In this document: positions 55,733-64,000 of the stretch, in pieces
Numbering within the stretch: position 1 is the first letter of the stretch
Layout: every line of letters begins with the position of its first letter
NCBI RefSeq assembly: GCF_024198235.1
Contig: NZ_JAKCFB010000001.1
Span: 372,001-436,000 of the forward strand
DNA: 64,000 nt
From: Myxococcus dinghuensis
GTDB taxonomy: Bacteria; Myxococcota; Myxococcia; Myxococcales; Myxococcaceae
Direction: 5' to 3'
Program-made: the position numbers and the translations under genes
The notes under the pieces: model-generated
Database searches by the model: none
Seen by the model: the letters and a program-made list of their open reading frames with translations, nothing else
Told to the model about the DNA's origin: nothing

Positions 55733-56026
55733 TCAGTCCGGGCTGTCGTTGCAGGGGGCCTGGAAGATGGTGACCGCGAAGGGGCTCGTCTTCTTCTCGA
55801 GGCTTGGAGGGGAGCCGCACACGCAGGTCTCCCTGCCCCACCAGATGGTGTGGGCCGCATCACCATAGTAGGTGGTGACATAGGCCGACCTGCAGAGCGC
55901 GGGAGGAACCTGCTCGCCCGTCAGGGTGGACGTCTGGGAAGAATCGCTTTCCGGCTCGGCGCCCCCACAGCCCGCGATGACACCCATCGTGCACAGCCAG
56001 ACGGCAATGCCTTGCTTCATTTGCAT
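55733..56026 (-). CDS. DUF6289-like lipoprotein
   Basis: 97 residues. Signal peptide with lipobox VIAGC (cysteine at residue 20), then a disordered stretch and AYVTTYYGDAAHTIWWGRET, which resembles the DUF6289 pattern. Four cysteines after the lipid-anchored one. An excellent ribosome binding site (AAGGAGG) 4 bases before ATG 56026. Function unknown. Confidence 0.75.
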   Translation of the reverse strand: MQMKQGIAVWLCTMGVIAGCGGAEPESDSSQTSTLTGEQVPPALCRSAYVTTYYGDAAHTIWWGRETCVCGSPPSLEKKTSPFAVTIFQAPCNDSPD

Positions 56027-56306
56027 GGTGCCTCCTTGCGTGGAACCCCGGTCTTGGGTTGTCTGAGTTTACCGGGCGCGCGTGCCGTCTTCCATTGCGG
56101 GCGTGGGGACCGTGCGAGGGTTCTCTCGAGATGCCGCCTCAATCACAGGGCTGGGCGCCCGTCGAGGCGAGGTCCATGCCGGTATGGGTTTGCGTCCGCG
56201 AGTGTCGTACCGGCTGTGCAAGGGTCGCAGGGGCCCCGGGGCACGGGTTCGGCGCTTCTTCGTGAATGACGACGCTCGGGTCTTCCTCCGGCATAGAGTG
56301 CCCGTC

Positions 56307-57254
56307 GTGAACGACGTCCTCTCCTTCCTGGTGGCCGGGTCCGTCACGCCCCCCGTGCTCGACTCGGTCGATGCGTGGTGGCGTCAGCACCTGGAGCTGA
56401 CCCGGCGCTACTCCGTCCCCGCCGACCTGGCGTTGGCGGGGGGCTTCCGCGCGGACCGGCTCGGGTATGCCTTCGCCTCCGGCTACCACGCCGCGCTGCG
56501 CTCCCTGTTCCCCCGTCTCCCCGCGGACCGTCCCACCGCGCTCTGCGCCACCGAACCCATGGGTGGGCATCCCTCCGCCATCCAGACGCGCCTGGCGAGC
56601 GTGGGCTCGAAGTGGAAGCTCACCGGGGAGAAGTCCTTCGTCACCCTGGGCACGCGGGCCGAGCTGCTCCTCGTGGTGGCCTCGGAGGGGCAGGACCCCC
56701 AGGGCCGCAACCGCTTGCGGCTGGTCGTCGTGGACGCGAAGCGCGCGGGCGTCCACGTCACCGCGCTGCCCGAGCTGCCCTTCGTTCCCGAGGTCCCTCA
56801 CGCGGAGGTGAAGTTCGAGGACGTCCTCGTGTCACCCGACGAGGTCCTCCCAGGCGACGGCTACGTCCGCTACCTCAAGCCGTTCCGCACGGTGGAGGAC
56901 TGCCACGTCCACCTCGCCCTGCTCGGGTGGCTCCTCCAGGTCGCGCGACGCAGCGGGTGGCCGGAGCCCGTGCGCGAGGAGCTGCTCGCGCTCGTCATCC
57001 TGATGCGCGGCCTGTCGCTGGCGGACCCCGAGGACGCGACGACCCACCTCGCGCTCGGCGGGGCGTTGGAGCTGGCGCGTCAGGCGCTGGAGCGATGCGA
57101 GCCGCTGTGGACCTCGGTCGATGCATCCACGCGTGAGCGCTGGGCGCGTGACCGGCGCTTGCTGGGCGTCGCCGGGAAGGTGCGCGCCAAGCGGCTGGAG
57201 GTCGCCCGGGCCCGCATCGCGAGTGGTCCGACCGGGCCGTCCTCCACGGATTGA
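56307..57254 (+). CDS. Acyl-CoA-dehydrogenase-like protein
   Basis: 315 residues from GTG 56307 (longer in-frame ATG 56082 possible). ACAD-like signature CATEPMGGHPSAIQTRLASV, GSKWKLTGEKSFVTLGTRAE and LLVVASEGQDPQGRNRLRLV fit the middle domain (substrate binding). The usual C-terminal helical domain is short, and the catalytic glutamate is not obvious, so activity is uncertain. No neighbour suggests a pathway. Confidence 0.68.
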   Translation: MNDVLSFLVAGSVTPPVLDSVDAWWRQHLELTRRYSVPADLALAGGFRADRLGYAFASGYHAALRSLFPRLPADRPTALCATEPMGGHPSAIQTRLASVGSKWKLTGEKSFVTLGTRAELLLVVASEGQDPQGRNRLRLVVVDAKRAGVHVTALPELPFVPEVPHAEVKFEDVLVSPDEVLPGDGYVRYLKPFRTVEDCHVHLALLGWLLQVARRSGWPEPVREELLALVILMRGLSLADPEDATTHLALGGALELARQALERCEPLWTSVDASTRERWARDRRLLGVAGKVRAKRLEVARARIASGPTGPSSTD

Positions 57255-57402
57255 GACGAAGCCTCGGCGCGTCTCGCGCCACGGCGCACACGTGGGTCCG
57301 GCCGCGCACGTCGTCCCGCCGGCCACGAGGCGCTGCGTCCAGGGCGACGTCGCGATGGGCGACTCGCGAGCCAGCGGGCGTGCCGCAAAGTCCTCGGCCA
57401 CG

Positions 57403-57436
57403 AAAAAGGGCCGTGGTCCTCGAGGGACCACGGCCC
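57403..57436 (-). terminator. Rho-independent terminator
   Basis: Perfect 12-base stem GGGCCGTGGTCC / GGACCACGGCCC with a 5-base loop, followed on the minus strand by TTTTT. Lies 23 bases after the stop of the minus-strand gene at 57459. The clearest intrinsic terminator in the window. Confidence 0.88.
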
Positions 57437-57458
57437 TGTCACCTCGACGAGGCGTCGC

Positions 57459-58193
57459 TCAGTAGCGCCCGCCGCCGACCGCCGAGACGATGGCGGAGAG
57501 GATGCGGTTCTCCACGCCCCACACGGCCTTGTTCACGCCCTTGACGCCAGCGCCGCGCAGGTAGTCCGTGAAGTCGTGCAGCGCGGTGGAGCGCTGGAGG
57601 CCCTCGCCGCTGGCCGCGAAGAGCAGCGGCGTGTTCGGCGCACCCGTCAGTCCCAGGTCGGGGCAGGCCTCGGAGAGCTTCGCCGGGTCGATGCCCGTGG
57701 CCGCCGACAGCATGGCCACCGTGAACTTGTGCACGTCCAGCTCGCGCGCGTTGGGGACCTTCTTCAGCACCTTCGCGCGCGTCTCCGGGTCGGTGGCCAA
57801 CTGGTCCAGCGTCACCTTGGACATCGCGATGATCTGCTCGTTGGTGACCTTCTTGCCGTCCAGGATGGCGCGGCCCAGCAGCGACGCGGGGGTGTCACCC
57901 TTGATGCTGATGTCGTTGCCCGGCATGTTCTGCATGCGCTGCCAGATGGCCTGCACCGCGCGACCCACCTCGGTGTCCGGCCCGCCACGCCACGAGCCCG
58001 GCGTGGGCTGGGTGATGGCCGCCTGCACCGGCGCCGCCTTCGCCTCGAACGTGCTCAACTGCGCGTGACCCACCGCGGCCGTCTTCGTCGTCGCCGCTGC
58101 CTGCTGCGCGCTGGCCTGCGGCTGGAGCTTCGTAGCCGTGGAGAGATTCGAGGAGACGATGCGGGGGCCGCTGCGGATGGGGTTCGTGCTCAA
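57459..58193 (-). CDS. Hypothetical protein with disordered N-terminus
   Basis: 244 residues from TTG 58193, chosen because a GGAG ribosome binding site lies eight bases upstream; longer in-frame TTG 58268 has no support. The N-terminal 65 residues are Ala/Thr/Gln-rich and probably disordered. The helical C-terminal part (DTEVGRAVQAIWQRMQNMPG, KVTNEQIIAMSKVTLDQLAT) is coding-like but unrecognised. It ends in a good terminator. No signal peptide. Confidence 0.7.
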   Translation of the reverse strand: MSTNPIRSGPRIVSSNLSTATKLQPQASAQQAAATTKTAAVGHAQLSTFEAKAAPVQAAITQPTPGSWRGGPDTEVGRAVQAIWQRMQNMPGNDISIKGDTPASLLGRAILDGKKVTNEQIIAMSKVTLDQLATDPETRAKVLKKVPNARELDVHKFTVAMLSAATGIDPAKLSEACPDLGLTGAPNTPLLFAASGEGLQRSTALHDFTDYLRGAGVKGVNKAVWGVENRILSAIVSAVGGGRY

Positions 58194-58309
58194 GGGGGAG
58201 TCTCCAAAATCGACGAATCGCGGAATTATCGCAGGAAGCCGGTAAAGGTTGTGCCTGCCTGGACTCAAGGCCCGTGCAGTCCGCGCGCGGGCCGCTATGG
58301 TGCGCGACC

Positions 58310-59116
58310 ATGAAGCGATTTCCCAATGAGTTCGCCGATCTGCTCACGCCCAAGGGCCGCCGCATCCTCGACGGCAAGGACGCGTCCGTGACAGGGGTGC
58401 TGCTCGACCCGGCTCGACGCTTCGTGTCACTCGCGGGGGTCGTCGACGTCACGAAGGCCACGCGGTGTCGCGACCTGCTCGATGCCGCACTGCGTGAAAC
58501 GTTGGTGCCCATGGAGGACCCCATCCCTCACGACTCCATCTCCGGGATGACGATGAACTACATGGAGCTGCTGCCGAAGACGGTGCGCGTGCGCACGGCG
58601 CTCCTGGAGAACCGGCGCACGCGTTCGTGGAAGGCGGCGGAGCAGGTGGGGCTCGTCGCGATGCTGCACTCGGAGACCTTCGCGGCGTTCGCGGCGGCGG
58701 TGAGCGGCCGGACGCTGCGGCGCAACTGGGGCATCCAGGTGCTGTGCTACGGCCCGGGTGACTATTCGGGGCCGCACAACGACCACCACCCGGAGGAGGA
58801 GGAGGCGCGCGACGGCTACGTGGACATGCACCTGAGCCTCACCATGCCGGGCGTGGAGCACCAGTACCTCGTCTACGAGAAGGACGGGCACCTGACGGAG
58901 ATGACGAAGGTGAGCACGGTGGGGGGCATGACGGTGTACCGGCTGCCCTTCTGGCACTACACGACGCCGCTGCTCGCCCGGCGGGGCGCCGAGGCCTCGT
59001 GCCGCCGGTGGGTGTTGCTGGGGACGTTCCTGGACGCGGCGCCGAACGCCCGGAAGGGCTCCACCGTCGCGCCGCCGGGGGCACCGGAGCGTCGCCTGGC
59101 GGGCCCGCGCGCGTGA
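58310..59116 (+). CDS. 2-oxoglutarate/Fe(II)-oxygenase-like protein
   Basis: 268 residues from ATG 58310. Cupin-like core with GPGDYSGPHNDHHPEEEEAR (HxD-type iron ligands), MPGVEHQYLVYEKDGHLTEM and VYRLPFWHYTTPLL (distal His). The pattern fits 2OG-Fe(II) dioxygenases acting on small molecules or peptides. No neighbour explains it. Divergent from the TTG-start gene. Confidence 0.68.
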   Translation: MKRFPNEFADLLTPKGRRILDGKDASVTGVLLDPARRFVSLAGVVDVTKATRCRDLLDAALRETLVPMEDPIPHDSISGMTMNYMELLPKTVRVRTALLENRRTRSWKAAEQVGLVAMLHSETFAAFAAAVSGRTLRRNWGIQVLCYGPGDYSGPHNDHHPEEEEARDGYVDMHLSLTMPGVEHQYLVYEKDGHLTEMTKVSTVGGMTVYRLPFWHYTTPLLARRGAEASCRRWVLLGTFLDAAPNARKGSTVAPPGAPERRLAGPRA

Positions 59117-59161
59117 TTCGGGCGTGGCGGCGGGGCCGGTCGGAGTTAGCTTCGGGCGCAC

Positions 59162-60472
59162 ATGAGCCCCACCGACACCGATTCCCTGGCCCGTGACCTG
59201 CTCGACTTCATCGACGCCTCGCCCACGCCGTACCACGCGGTGCGCGAGGCGGCCCGCCGGCTGGAGCAGGCGGGCTATCGAGCCCTCGACGAGCGCGAGT
59301 CCTGGTCGCTGAAGCCCGGCGACCGCGTCTACGTGACTCGGGGCGACACGAGCATCGCCGCCTTCCAACTGGGCACCGCGCCGGTGGACCGCGCGGGCTT
59401 CCGGCTGGTCGGCTCGCACACGGATTCGCCCAACCTGCGACTCAAGCCGAACGCGCAGGTGGCGAAGAACGGCTACCAGCAGCTCGGCGTCGAAATCTAC
59501 GGCGGCGTCCTGCTGCACACCTGGACGGACCGTGACCTGTCGCTGGCGGGCCGTGTGGTCACGCTGAAGGACGGGCGCCCGGTGGGCCACCTGGTGGACT
59601 TCCGCCGCTCGCTGCTGCGCGTGCCCAACCTCGCCATCCACCTGAACCGCGGCGTCAACACCGACGGCCTGAAGCTCAACGCCCAGGACCACATGGTGCC
59701 GGTGCTGGGCCTGGAGAGCGCGGGCGCGGTGGACCTGCGCACGCTGCTGGTGCAGGAGCTGGCCAAGGGGAACGTGAAGGCGGACGCGGCCGACATCCTC
59801 GGCTACGACCTGTGTCTCTACGACCTCCAGCCGTCCACGCGCTCGGGCGCGCATCAGGAGTTCCTCCATGCGCCGCGCCTGGACAACCTGGCGAGCTGCC
59901 ACGCGAGCCTGACGGCGCTCCTGGCGAGCGCCGCGCCGCGCGAGGCGACCAGCGGCGTCGTCCTGTTCGACCACGAGGAGGTGGGCAGCCGCAGCGCGCA
60001 GGGCGCCGCGTCGCCGTTCCTGCGCACGCTCCTGGAGCGCATCACCCTGTCGCACTCGGACGGGCGCCCGGACGCGTTCCACCGCGCCATCGCCAATTCG
60101 TTCCTGGTGAGCGCGGACATGGCGCACGCCATCCACCCCAACTACGCGTCGCTGCACGAGCCGAAGCACCAGCCGCAGATGGGCCTGGGCCCGGTCATCA
60201 AGTCGAACGTGAACCAGTCCTACGCGACGGATGGCGAGTCCTGGGCGTTCTTCACCGCGCTGTGCCGCGAGGCCGGCGTCACGCCCCAGCACTTCGTCAC
60301 CCGCACGGACCTGGGCTGCGGCAGCACCATCGGCCCCATCTCCGCGGGGCAGTTGGGCATCCGCACCGTGGACGTGGGCAACCCGATGCTGTCCATGCAC
60401 TCCATCCGGGAGATGGCGTGCGCGGCGGACATCGCGTCCATGGTCGCGGTGCTCCGGCGGCTGTTCGCCTAG
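59162..60472 (+). CDS. apeB: M18-family aspartyl aminopeptidase
   Basis: 436 residues. Zinc-binding motifs SHTDSPNLRLKPN, the central LDNLASCHA, and FDHEEVGSRSAQGAASPFLR, plus late RTDLGCGSTIGPISAGQLGI typical of M18. Removes N-terminal acidic residues from peptides. ATG 59162. Confidence 0.92.
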   Translation: MSPTDTDSLARDLLDFIDASPTPYHAVREAARRLEQAGYRALDERESWSLKPGDRVYVTRGDTSIAAFQLGTAPVDRAGFRLVGSHTDSPNLRLKPNAQVAKNGYQQLGVEIYGGVLLHTWTDRDLSLAGRVVTLKDGRPVGHLVDFRRSLLRVPNLAIHLNRGVNTDGLKLNAQDHMVPVLGLESAGAVDLRTLLVQELAKGNVKADAADILGYDLCLYDLQPSTRSGAHQEFLHAPRLDNLASCHASLTALLASAAPREATSGVVLFDHEEVGSRSAQGAASPFLRTLLERITLSHSDGRPDAFHRAIANSFLVSADMAHAIHPNYASLHEPKHQPQMGLGPVIKSNVNQSYATDGESWAFFTALCREAGVTPQHFVTRTDLGCGSTIGPISAGQLGIRTVDVGNPMLSMHSIREMACAADIASMVAVLRRLFA

Positions 60473-60618
60473 CGGCGACGGGTGGTAGACCTGTCCGCGT
60501 GACATGGATTCGCGCAGGAGGGCCCTGGTTCGGTGAACCTCCGTGGAGGAGGGGCACGGCTCCCCAGGTGTCGGCCCGCGCGCTGCTTCCCCAGTCGCGG
60601 GCCTGGCGCGCGCGGACG

Positions 60619-61476
60619 ATGCTGGCGCGGGCCGCGCGCTGGCTGCGGCATCCCCGGCGGGTGTTGTACGTGGGCCGGCCCGGTCACGACCGCTGCATCG
60701 TCAGCGAGGACGGCGAGGGCCGGCGCTACCTCCAGTTCGGCTGGGACAGCGCGTACCAGAGCGTGGTGGGGCCGGGCGCGCCGCTGCGCCTGGAGCTGGA
60801 GTACACGCAGCTCATGGTGGCGGGACTGGCCTTCGTGCCCGACCCCCGCCGCGTCCTCGTGGTGGGGCTCGGCGGCGGCGCGCTGCCCATGTTCCTGAGG
60901 GCGGTGCTGCCCGGCGCGCACATCGACACGGTGGACAATGACCCGGAGGTGCTCGAGGTCGCCCGGCGCTACTTCGGGTTCCACGAGGACGCGAGCCTCC
61001 GCGCGCACGTGGCGGACGGACGCGCCTTCATCGAGGCGCCGGGGGACGCCTACGACGTCATCTTCCTGGACGCCTTCGGCCCGAAGGGTGTCCCCAGCGC
61101 GCTGGCCACGCGGGAGTTCCTCCTGGCGGCGCGCGCGCGCCTGGCGCCGCTCGGGGCCGTGGTGGCGAACGTCCACCGCACCCCCAATCCGCTGTACCCC
61201 TCCATGCAGGAGACGTGGCGCGCGAGCTTCGCGCAGCTCCACGGGCTCGACGCGCGGACGACGGCCAACCGCGTGTTCGTGGGGTTGGACCACGCGCGCA
61301 AGGTGTCCCGCGCGGAGCTGAAGTCCCGCGCGGCCCGGCTGGGGCGCGTGGCGCGCTTCAACGTGCGCGGCCTGATGTCCCGCAGGTTCGAGGACCGCTC
61401 GGTCCGCAAGGGCACGGCGACGCGCGAAGCCCCGGTGAGGGGCGAGACTCCGGGGCGGGTCGACCCCGAAGGGTGA
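60619..61476 (+). CDS. Spermidine-synthase-like methyltransferase-fold protein
   Basis: 285 residues from ATG 60619 (GTG 60499 would add 40 residues without a ribosome binding site). Class I fold with RVLVVGLGGGALPMFLRAVL and HIDTVDNDPEVLEVARRYFG, plus DVIFLDAFGPKGVPSALATR, the pattern of polyamine-aminopropyltransferase-like proteins. Lacks the usual catalytic-Asp loop in full, so a methyltransferase or aminopropyltransferase role cannot be decided. Confidence 0.8.
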   Translation: MLARAARWLRHPRRVLYVGRPGHDRCIVSEDGEGRRYLQFGWDSAYQSVVGPGAPLRLELEYTQLMVAGLAFVPDPRRVLVVGLGGGALPMFLRAVLPGAHIDTVDNDPEVLEVARRYFGFHEDASLRAHVADGRAFIEAPGDAYDVIFLDAFGPKGVPSALATREFLLAARARLAPLGAVVANVHRTPNPLYPSMQETWRASFAQLHGLDARTTANRVFVGLDHARKVSRAELKSRAARLGRVARFNVRGLMSRRFEDRSVRKGTATREAPVRGETPGRVDPEG

Positions 61477-61492
61477 GGCCGTCCCGTGGCGC

Positions 61493-63517
61493 TCAGGACA
61501 CGGAGCGGGTGAGGCGCTGCTCCCGCGCCTCCGCGAGCGTGCCCGCGTCGAGCAGGGCCGCGACCTTCTCCTGGGCGGAGAGCGGCTCGGCCAGGCCGCC
61601 CAGCAGCTTGCGGCGCGCGGACTCGAGCGCCGCGGGCGGGGTGTCCAGGGACAGGCCGGGCTGGGACTCCAGCAGCGCCATGTGCAGGGCATGCGCCTTC
61701 GCGTCGGTGAGGACCCGCTCCACCGCGTCCGGCACCGGCTCCACCGCGAACTCCTCGGTGATTCCCTGGGCGCGCTCCAGCACGCCGGGGGGCTCGGTCT
61801 CCTCGGGGATGAGGAAGAGCCCCTTGCGCGCGGCCCACGTGCCCAGCGAGGCGCGCGCCGTCAGCACGGTGAGCGGCACCGCCAGCAGCAAGCCCACCAC
61901 CACGGGGGCGAGCCACGCGGCCAGCCCGGGCGACACCAGCAGCGCCGCGCCGAAGAGGCCCGCGCCCACCGCCATGTGCACCGCGTGGCGCCGCAGGCCC
62001 TCGCTCCAGGGCAGGTCCGCGTCCTCGCGCTGCTGGCTGGACCAGTTCACCCGGTAGCCCAGCAACGTGCCGAAGACGAAGTGCGACTGGAACAGCATCA
62101 TCACCGGCGCCAGCAGCGACGCCAGCACGCTCTCCGCCAGCACGCTGAGCACCAGCTTCAGCCGCCCGCCCATGCGCGCCGCCTCGCCCTTGCGCGTCAG
62201 CGCCAGCGTCAGGCCGAGCACCTTCGGCGTGAAGAGCATCCCCATCGAGATGGCGAACAGCCGCAGCGCCCCGGGCGCGTCGTAGGCGAGCCCCGGCTGC
62301 TCCAGGAGGTGCACGTCCAGGAAGAAGCGGTCGTGCAGCGCCGCCGCCAGGCCCGCCAGGAGGAACAGCAGCCACAGCGGGGACGCGACGTAGGACATCA
62401 CGCCCATCAGGAAGTGGGCGCGGCTGAGCGGATGCAGGCCGCCGGCGAGCACCAGGCTCAGGTGCTGGAGGTTGCCCTGGCACCAGCGCCGGTCGCGCTG
62501 CGCGTAGGCGAGCAGGTTCGGCGGGGGCTGCTCGTAGCTGCCGCCCAGCTCCGGCATCAGCCACACCGTGTAGCCCGCGCGCCGCATCAGCGCCGCCTCG
62601 ACGAAGTCGTGGCTCAGGATGTGTCCGCCGAAGGGCTGTTTGCCCGGGAGGACCGGCAGGCCGCAGTGGTTGATGAACGCCTCGGTGCGGATGATGGCGT
62701 TGTGGCCCCAGTAGTTGGACTCCCCCAGCTGCCACGCCGCCGCGCCCGTGGCGACCACCGGCCCGTAGACGCGCCCGGCGAACTGCTGCAGCCGCGCGTA
62801 GAGCGTGGTGCGCCCCACGCACAGCGGCGGCGCCTGGATGATGCCCGTGCGCGGGTTGAGCTCCATCAGCCGCGCCATCTTCACCAGCGTGCGGCCGTCC
62901 ATCAGGCTGTCGGCGTCCAGCACCACCGTGAAGTCGTAGCGGCGCCCCCAGCGCTCGCAGAAGTCCCCGAGGTTGCCCGCCTTCTTGCCCGTGTTGTCCG
63001 TGCGCCGCCGGTAGAAGATGCGCCCCTGGCCGCCCACCCTGCGGCACAGGTCCGACCAGGCCAGCTCCTCGGCCACCCAGGCCTCGGCGCGTGTGGAGTC
63101 GCTCAGCACGTAGAAGTCGAACGCGTCCAGGTACCCGGTGGCGGCCACGGACTCGTACGTGGCCTGGAGGTTGGCGAAGACGGCCGCCGGGTCCTCGTTG
63201 TGGATGGGCATCACCACCGAGGTGCGGGTGCGCAGCGGCACGCCCTCCTCGTCCACGGTGGGGTAGCGCGGCCCGGGCAGCCGCTCACCGAACACGCTCT
63301 GGAGGAAGCCCGCCACCGCCGTCCAGAAGGAGAGGGCGATCCACCCGAAGCACAGGGCGAAGAACACCAGCAGCAGCACCTCCGGCGCGGACGTGCCCTG
63401 CGCGCTCAACAGCCGCTGCATCTCCCGCGTCCCCGCCACGGTGGACGCGGCCGCCAGCCCCAGGACCCCGGCGCGCCGCAGGCCCGTGCTTTCGGGCGAG
63501 AACGAGTGCGAATCCAT
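61493..63517 (-). CDS. mdoH: Membrane glucosyltransferase for osmoregulated glucan synthesis
   Basis: 674 residues from ATG 63517 (GGAGGGG ribosome binding site; GTG 63523 possible). GT2 motifs: SVVMPIHNEDPAAVFANLQA, VLDADSLMDGRTLV (DxD), GHILSHDFVEAALMRRAGYT and QRDRRWCQGNLQHL (Q-x-x-R-W), flanked by N- and C-terminal membrane helices. MdoH/OpgH polymerises glucose and exports it as periplasmic glucan. Follows a partial gene on the same strand (25-base gap). Confidence 0.92.
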   Translation of the reverse strand: MDSHSFSPESTGLRRAGVLGLAAASTVAGTREMQRLLSAQGTSAPEVLLLVFFALCFGWIALSFWTAVAGFLQSVFGERLPGPRYPTVDEEGVPLRTRTSVVMPIHNEDPAAVFANLQATYESVAATGYLDAFDFYVLSDSTRAEAWVAEELAWSDLCRRVGGQGRIFYRRRTDNTGKKAGNLGDFCERWGRRYDFTVVLDADSLMDGRTLVKMARLMELNPRTGIIQAPPLCVGRTTLYARLQQFAGRVYGPVVATGAAAWQLGESNYWGHNAIIRTEAFINHCGLPVLPGKQPFGGHILSHDFVEAALMRRAGYTVWLMPELGGSYEQPPPNLLAYAQRDRRWCQGNLQHLSLVLAGGLHPLSRAHFLMGVMSYVASPLWLLFLLAGLAAALHDRFFLDVHLLEQPGLAYDAPGALRLFAISMGMLFTPKVLGLTLALTRKGEAARMGGRLKLVLSVLAESVLASLLAPVMMLFQSHFVFGTLLGYRVNWSSQQREDADLPWSEGLRRHAVHMAVGAGLFGAALLVSPGLAAWLAPVVVGLLLAVPLTVLTARASLGTWAARKGLFLIPEETEPPGVLERAQGITEEFAVEPVPDAVERVLTDAKAHALHMALLESQPGLSLDTPPAALESARRKLLGGLAEPLSAQEKVAALLDAGTLAEAREQRLTRSVS

Positions 63518-63541
63518 GACCACCCCTCCAGGTCCCGCGCG

Positions 63542-64000
63542 TCAGCGGGAGATGGAGACGTCCGGCGCCGCCCCACGGAACCAGCGGCGGAACATCTCTC
63601 CGAACGGCCACAACGTGAGGTGCTGCTCGGGCATCACCGTCGTCACCTGCGCGGGCGCGGGCACCGGCACCGCGGCGCGCATGACCCGGCAGAGCTCCTC
63701 CGGCGCGGACGGCTGCATCAGCACGCGCGCCCCCCGGCTGGCGACGTCGCACAGCACGAAGGCCGCGCGGCCCCGCGACAGCAGCGAGGTGCCCACGTGC
63801 TCGGTGCCCAGCACGCCCGCGAGCCACGTCTCCACGCGCGCCCGGGCCAGGCCCAGCGCGGACTGCGGCTGGGCGCCGTGCGCGGCGTAGCCGTCCAGCG
63901 CCCACGCGGCGAGCGCGGACAGGTCCGCCTCGGAGGTGAAGCCGAAGCCCCGGAAGAAGGAGTCCAGCGCCACGCGGGACTGCGGGCGGGCCCAGATGGA
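63542..64000 (-). CDS. C-terminal part of a protein upstream of mdoH (5' end outside window)
   Basis: 152 residues, open to the right edge (SIWARPQSRVALDSFFRGFG to GAAPDVSISR). No motif recognised: it has alpha/beta character with DLSALAAWALDGYAAHGAQP and PAQVTTVMPEQHLTLWPFG. It precedes mdoH by 25 bases on the same strand, so a part in glucan synthesis is plausible. It does not look like the C-terminus of MdoG as I know it. Confidence 0.7.
   Translation of the reverse strand, partial: SIWARPQSRVALDSFFRGFGFTSEADLSALAAWALDGYAAHGAQPQSALGLARARVETWLAGVLGTEHVGTSLLSRGRAAFVLCDVASRGARVLMQPSAPEELCRVMRAAVPVPAPAQVTTVMPEQHLTLWPFGEMFRRWFRGAAPDVSISR

Noticed and set aside
57239..57460. Possible extra gene after the acyl-CoA-dehydrogenase-like protein
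   Set aside because: Short frames only; the region holds a clear terminator for the opposite strand.

Overview
The window is about 72% GC with strong G/C preference at third codon positions. It carries gene families typical of myxobacteria: a DUF2378/TIGR02265-type protein, a DUF6289-like lipoprotein, a SET-domain protein with a histone-like tail, and many lone lineage-specific hypotheticals. The source is best read as a chromosome of Myxococcota (Myxococcus/Corallococcus/Pyxidicoccus-like). Gene density is high, with frequent 1-11 bp overlaps. I saw no rRNA, tRNA, CRISPR array or intact mobile element.

Positions 1-8.6 kb (minus strand) hold one assimilatory sulfate reduction operon, read cysH, precorrin-2 dehydrogenase, siroheme uroporphyrinogen methyltransferase, cysD, cysN, cysJ, cysI (cut by the window edge). 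Most junctions overlap by 1-8 bases. Ahead of cysH lies what looks like a complete amino-acid attenuator: a 47-codon open frame with six cysteine codons within 16, pairing segments for 1:2 and 2:3 alternatives, and a GC stem plus T-rich run. CysN ends in what looks like a dead APS-kinase remnant, which fits a pathway that reduces APS directly.

Positions 9.1-22.2 kb carry a ferritin-like DUF2383 protein, several hypotheticals, a putative acyltransferase-fold protein, a COG3687-type protein, a secreted phospholipase-C-like protein, a Tat-exported epimerase-like protein and full-length purL. Positions 22.2-23.6 kb are a lower-GC scar with a possible orphan immunity-type gene, gene debris and a frameshifted IS5-type transposase fragment.

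Positions 23.7-30.1 kb hold msrB, a CBS-pair protein, a short threonyl-tRNA synthetase (400 aa, no TGS/editing domains), an OPT transporter, a zinc-ribbon HExxH membrane protein and a methyltransferase-like protein. The thrS gene is preceded by a 27-codon leader with eight threonine codons in nine, followed by two hairpins, the second of which buries the thrS ribosome binding site. This is the second amino-acid leader in the window.

Positions 30.3-41.5 kb include an ATP-grasp enzyme convergent with a PLP decarboxylase/GT2 pair, an N-end-rule aminoacyltransferase (bpt), an alpha/beta hydrolase, a GT4 glycosyltransferase, glnS, a gene interrupted by an in-frame TGA and a lineage-specific hypothetical. 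Positions 41.5-46.6 kb (minus strand) hold an amidohydrolase, an MFS exporter and two tandem XapX membrane proteins with overlapping ends, preceded by an isochorismatase-family gene and a small membrane protein.

Positions 46.8-64 kb hold a NarL-type regulator, a GNAT, a DUF3592 protein, cysQ (with a three-way-junction structure upstream), mug, pfkB, a GT87 protein, a secreted amidohydrolase, DUF423, the SET protein, a lipoprotein, an acyl-CoA-dehydrogenase-like protein, a 2OG-oxygenase-like protein, apeB, a spermidine-synthase-like protein and mdoH with the end of an upstream partner gene.
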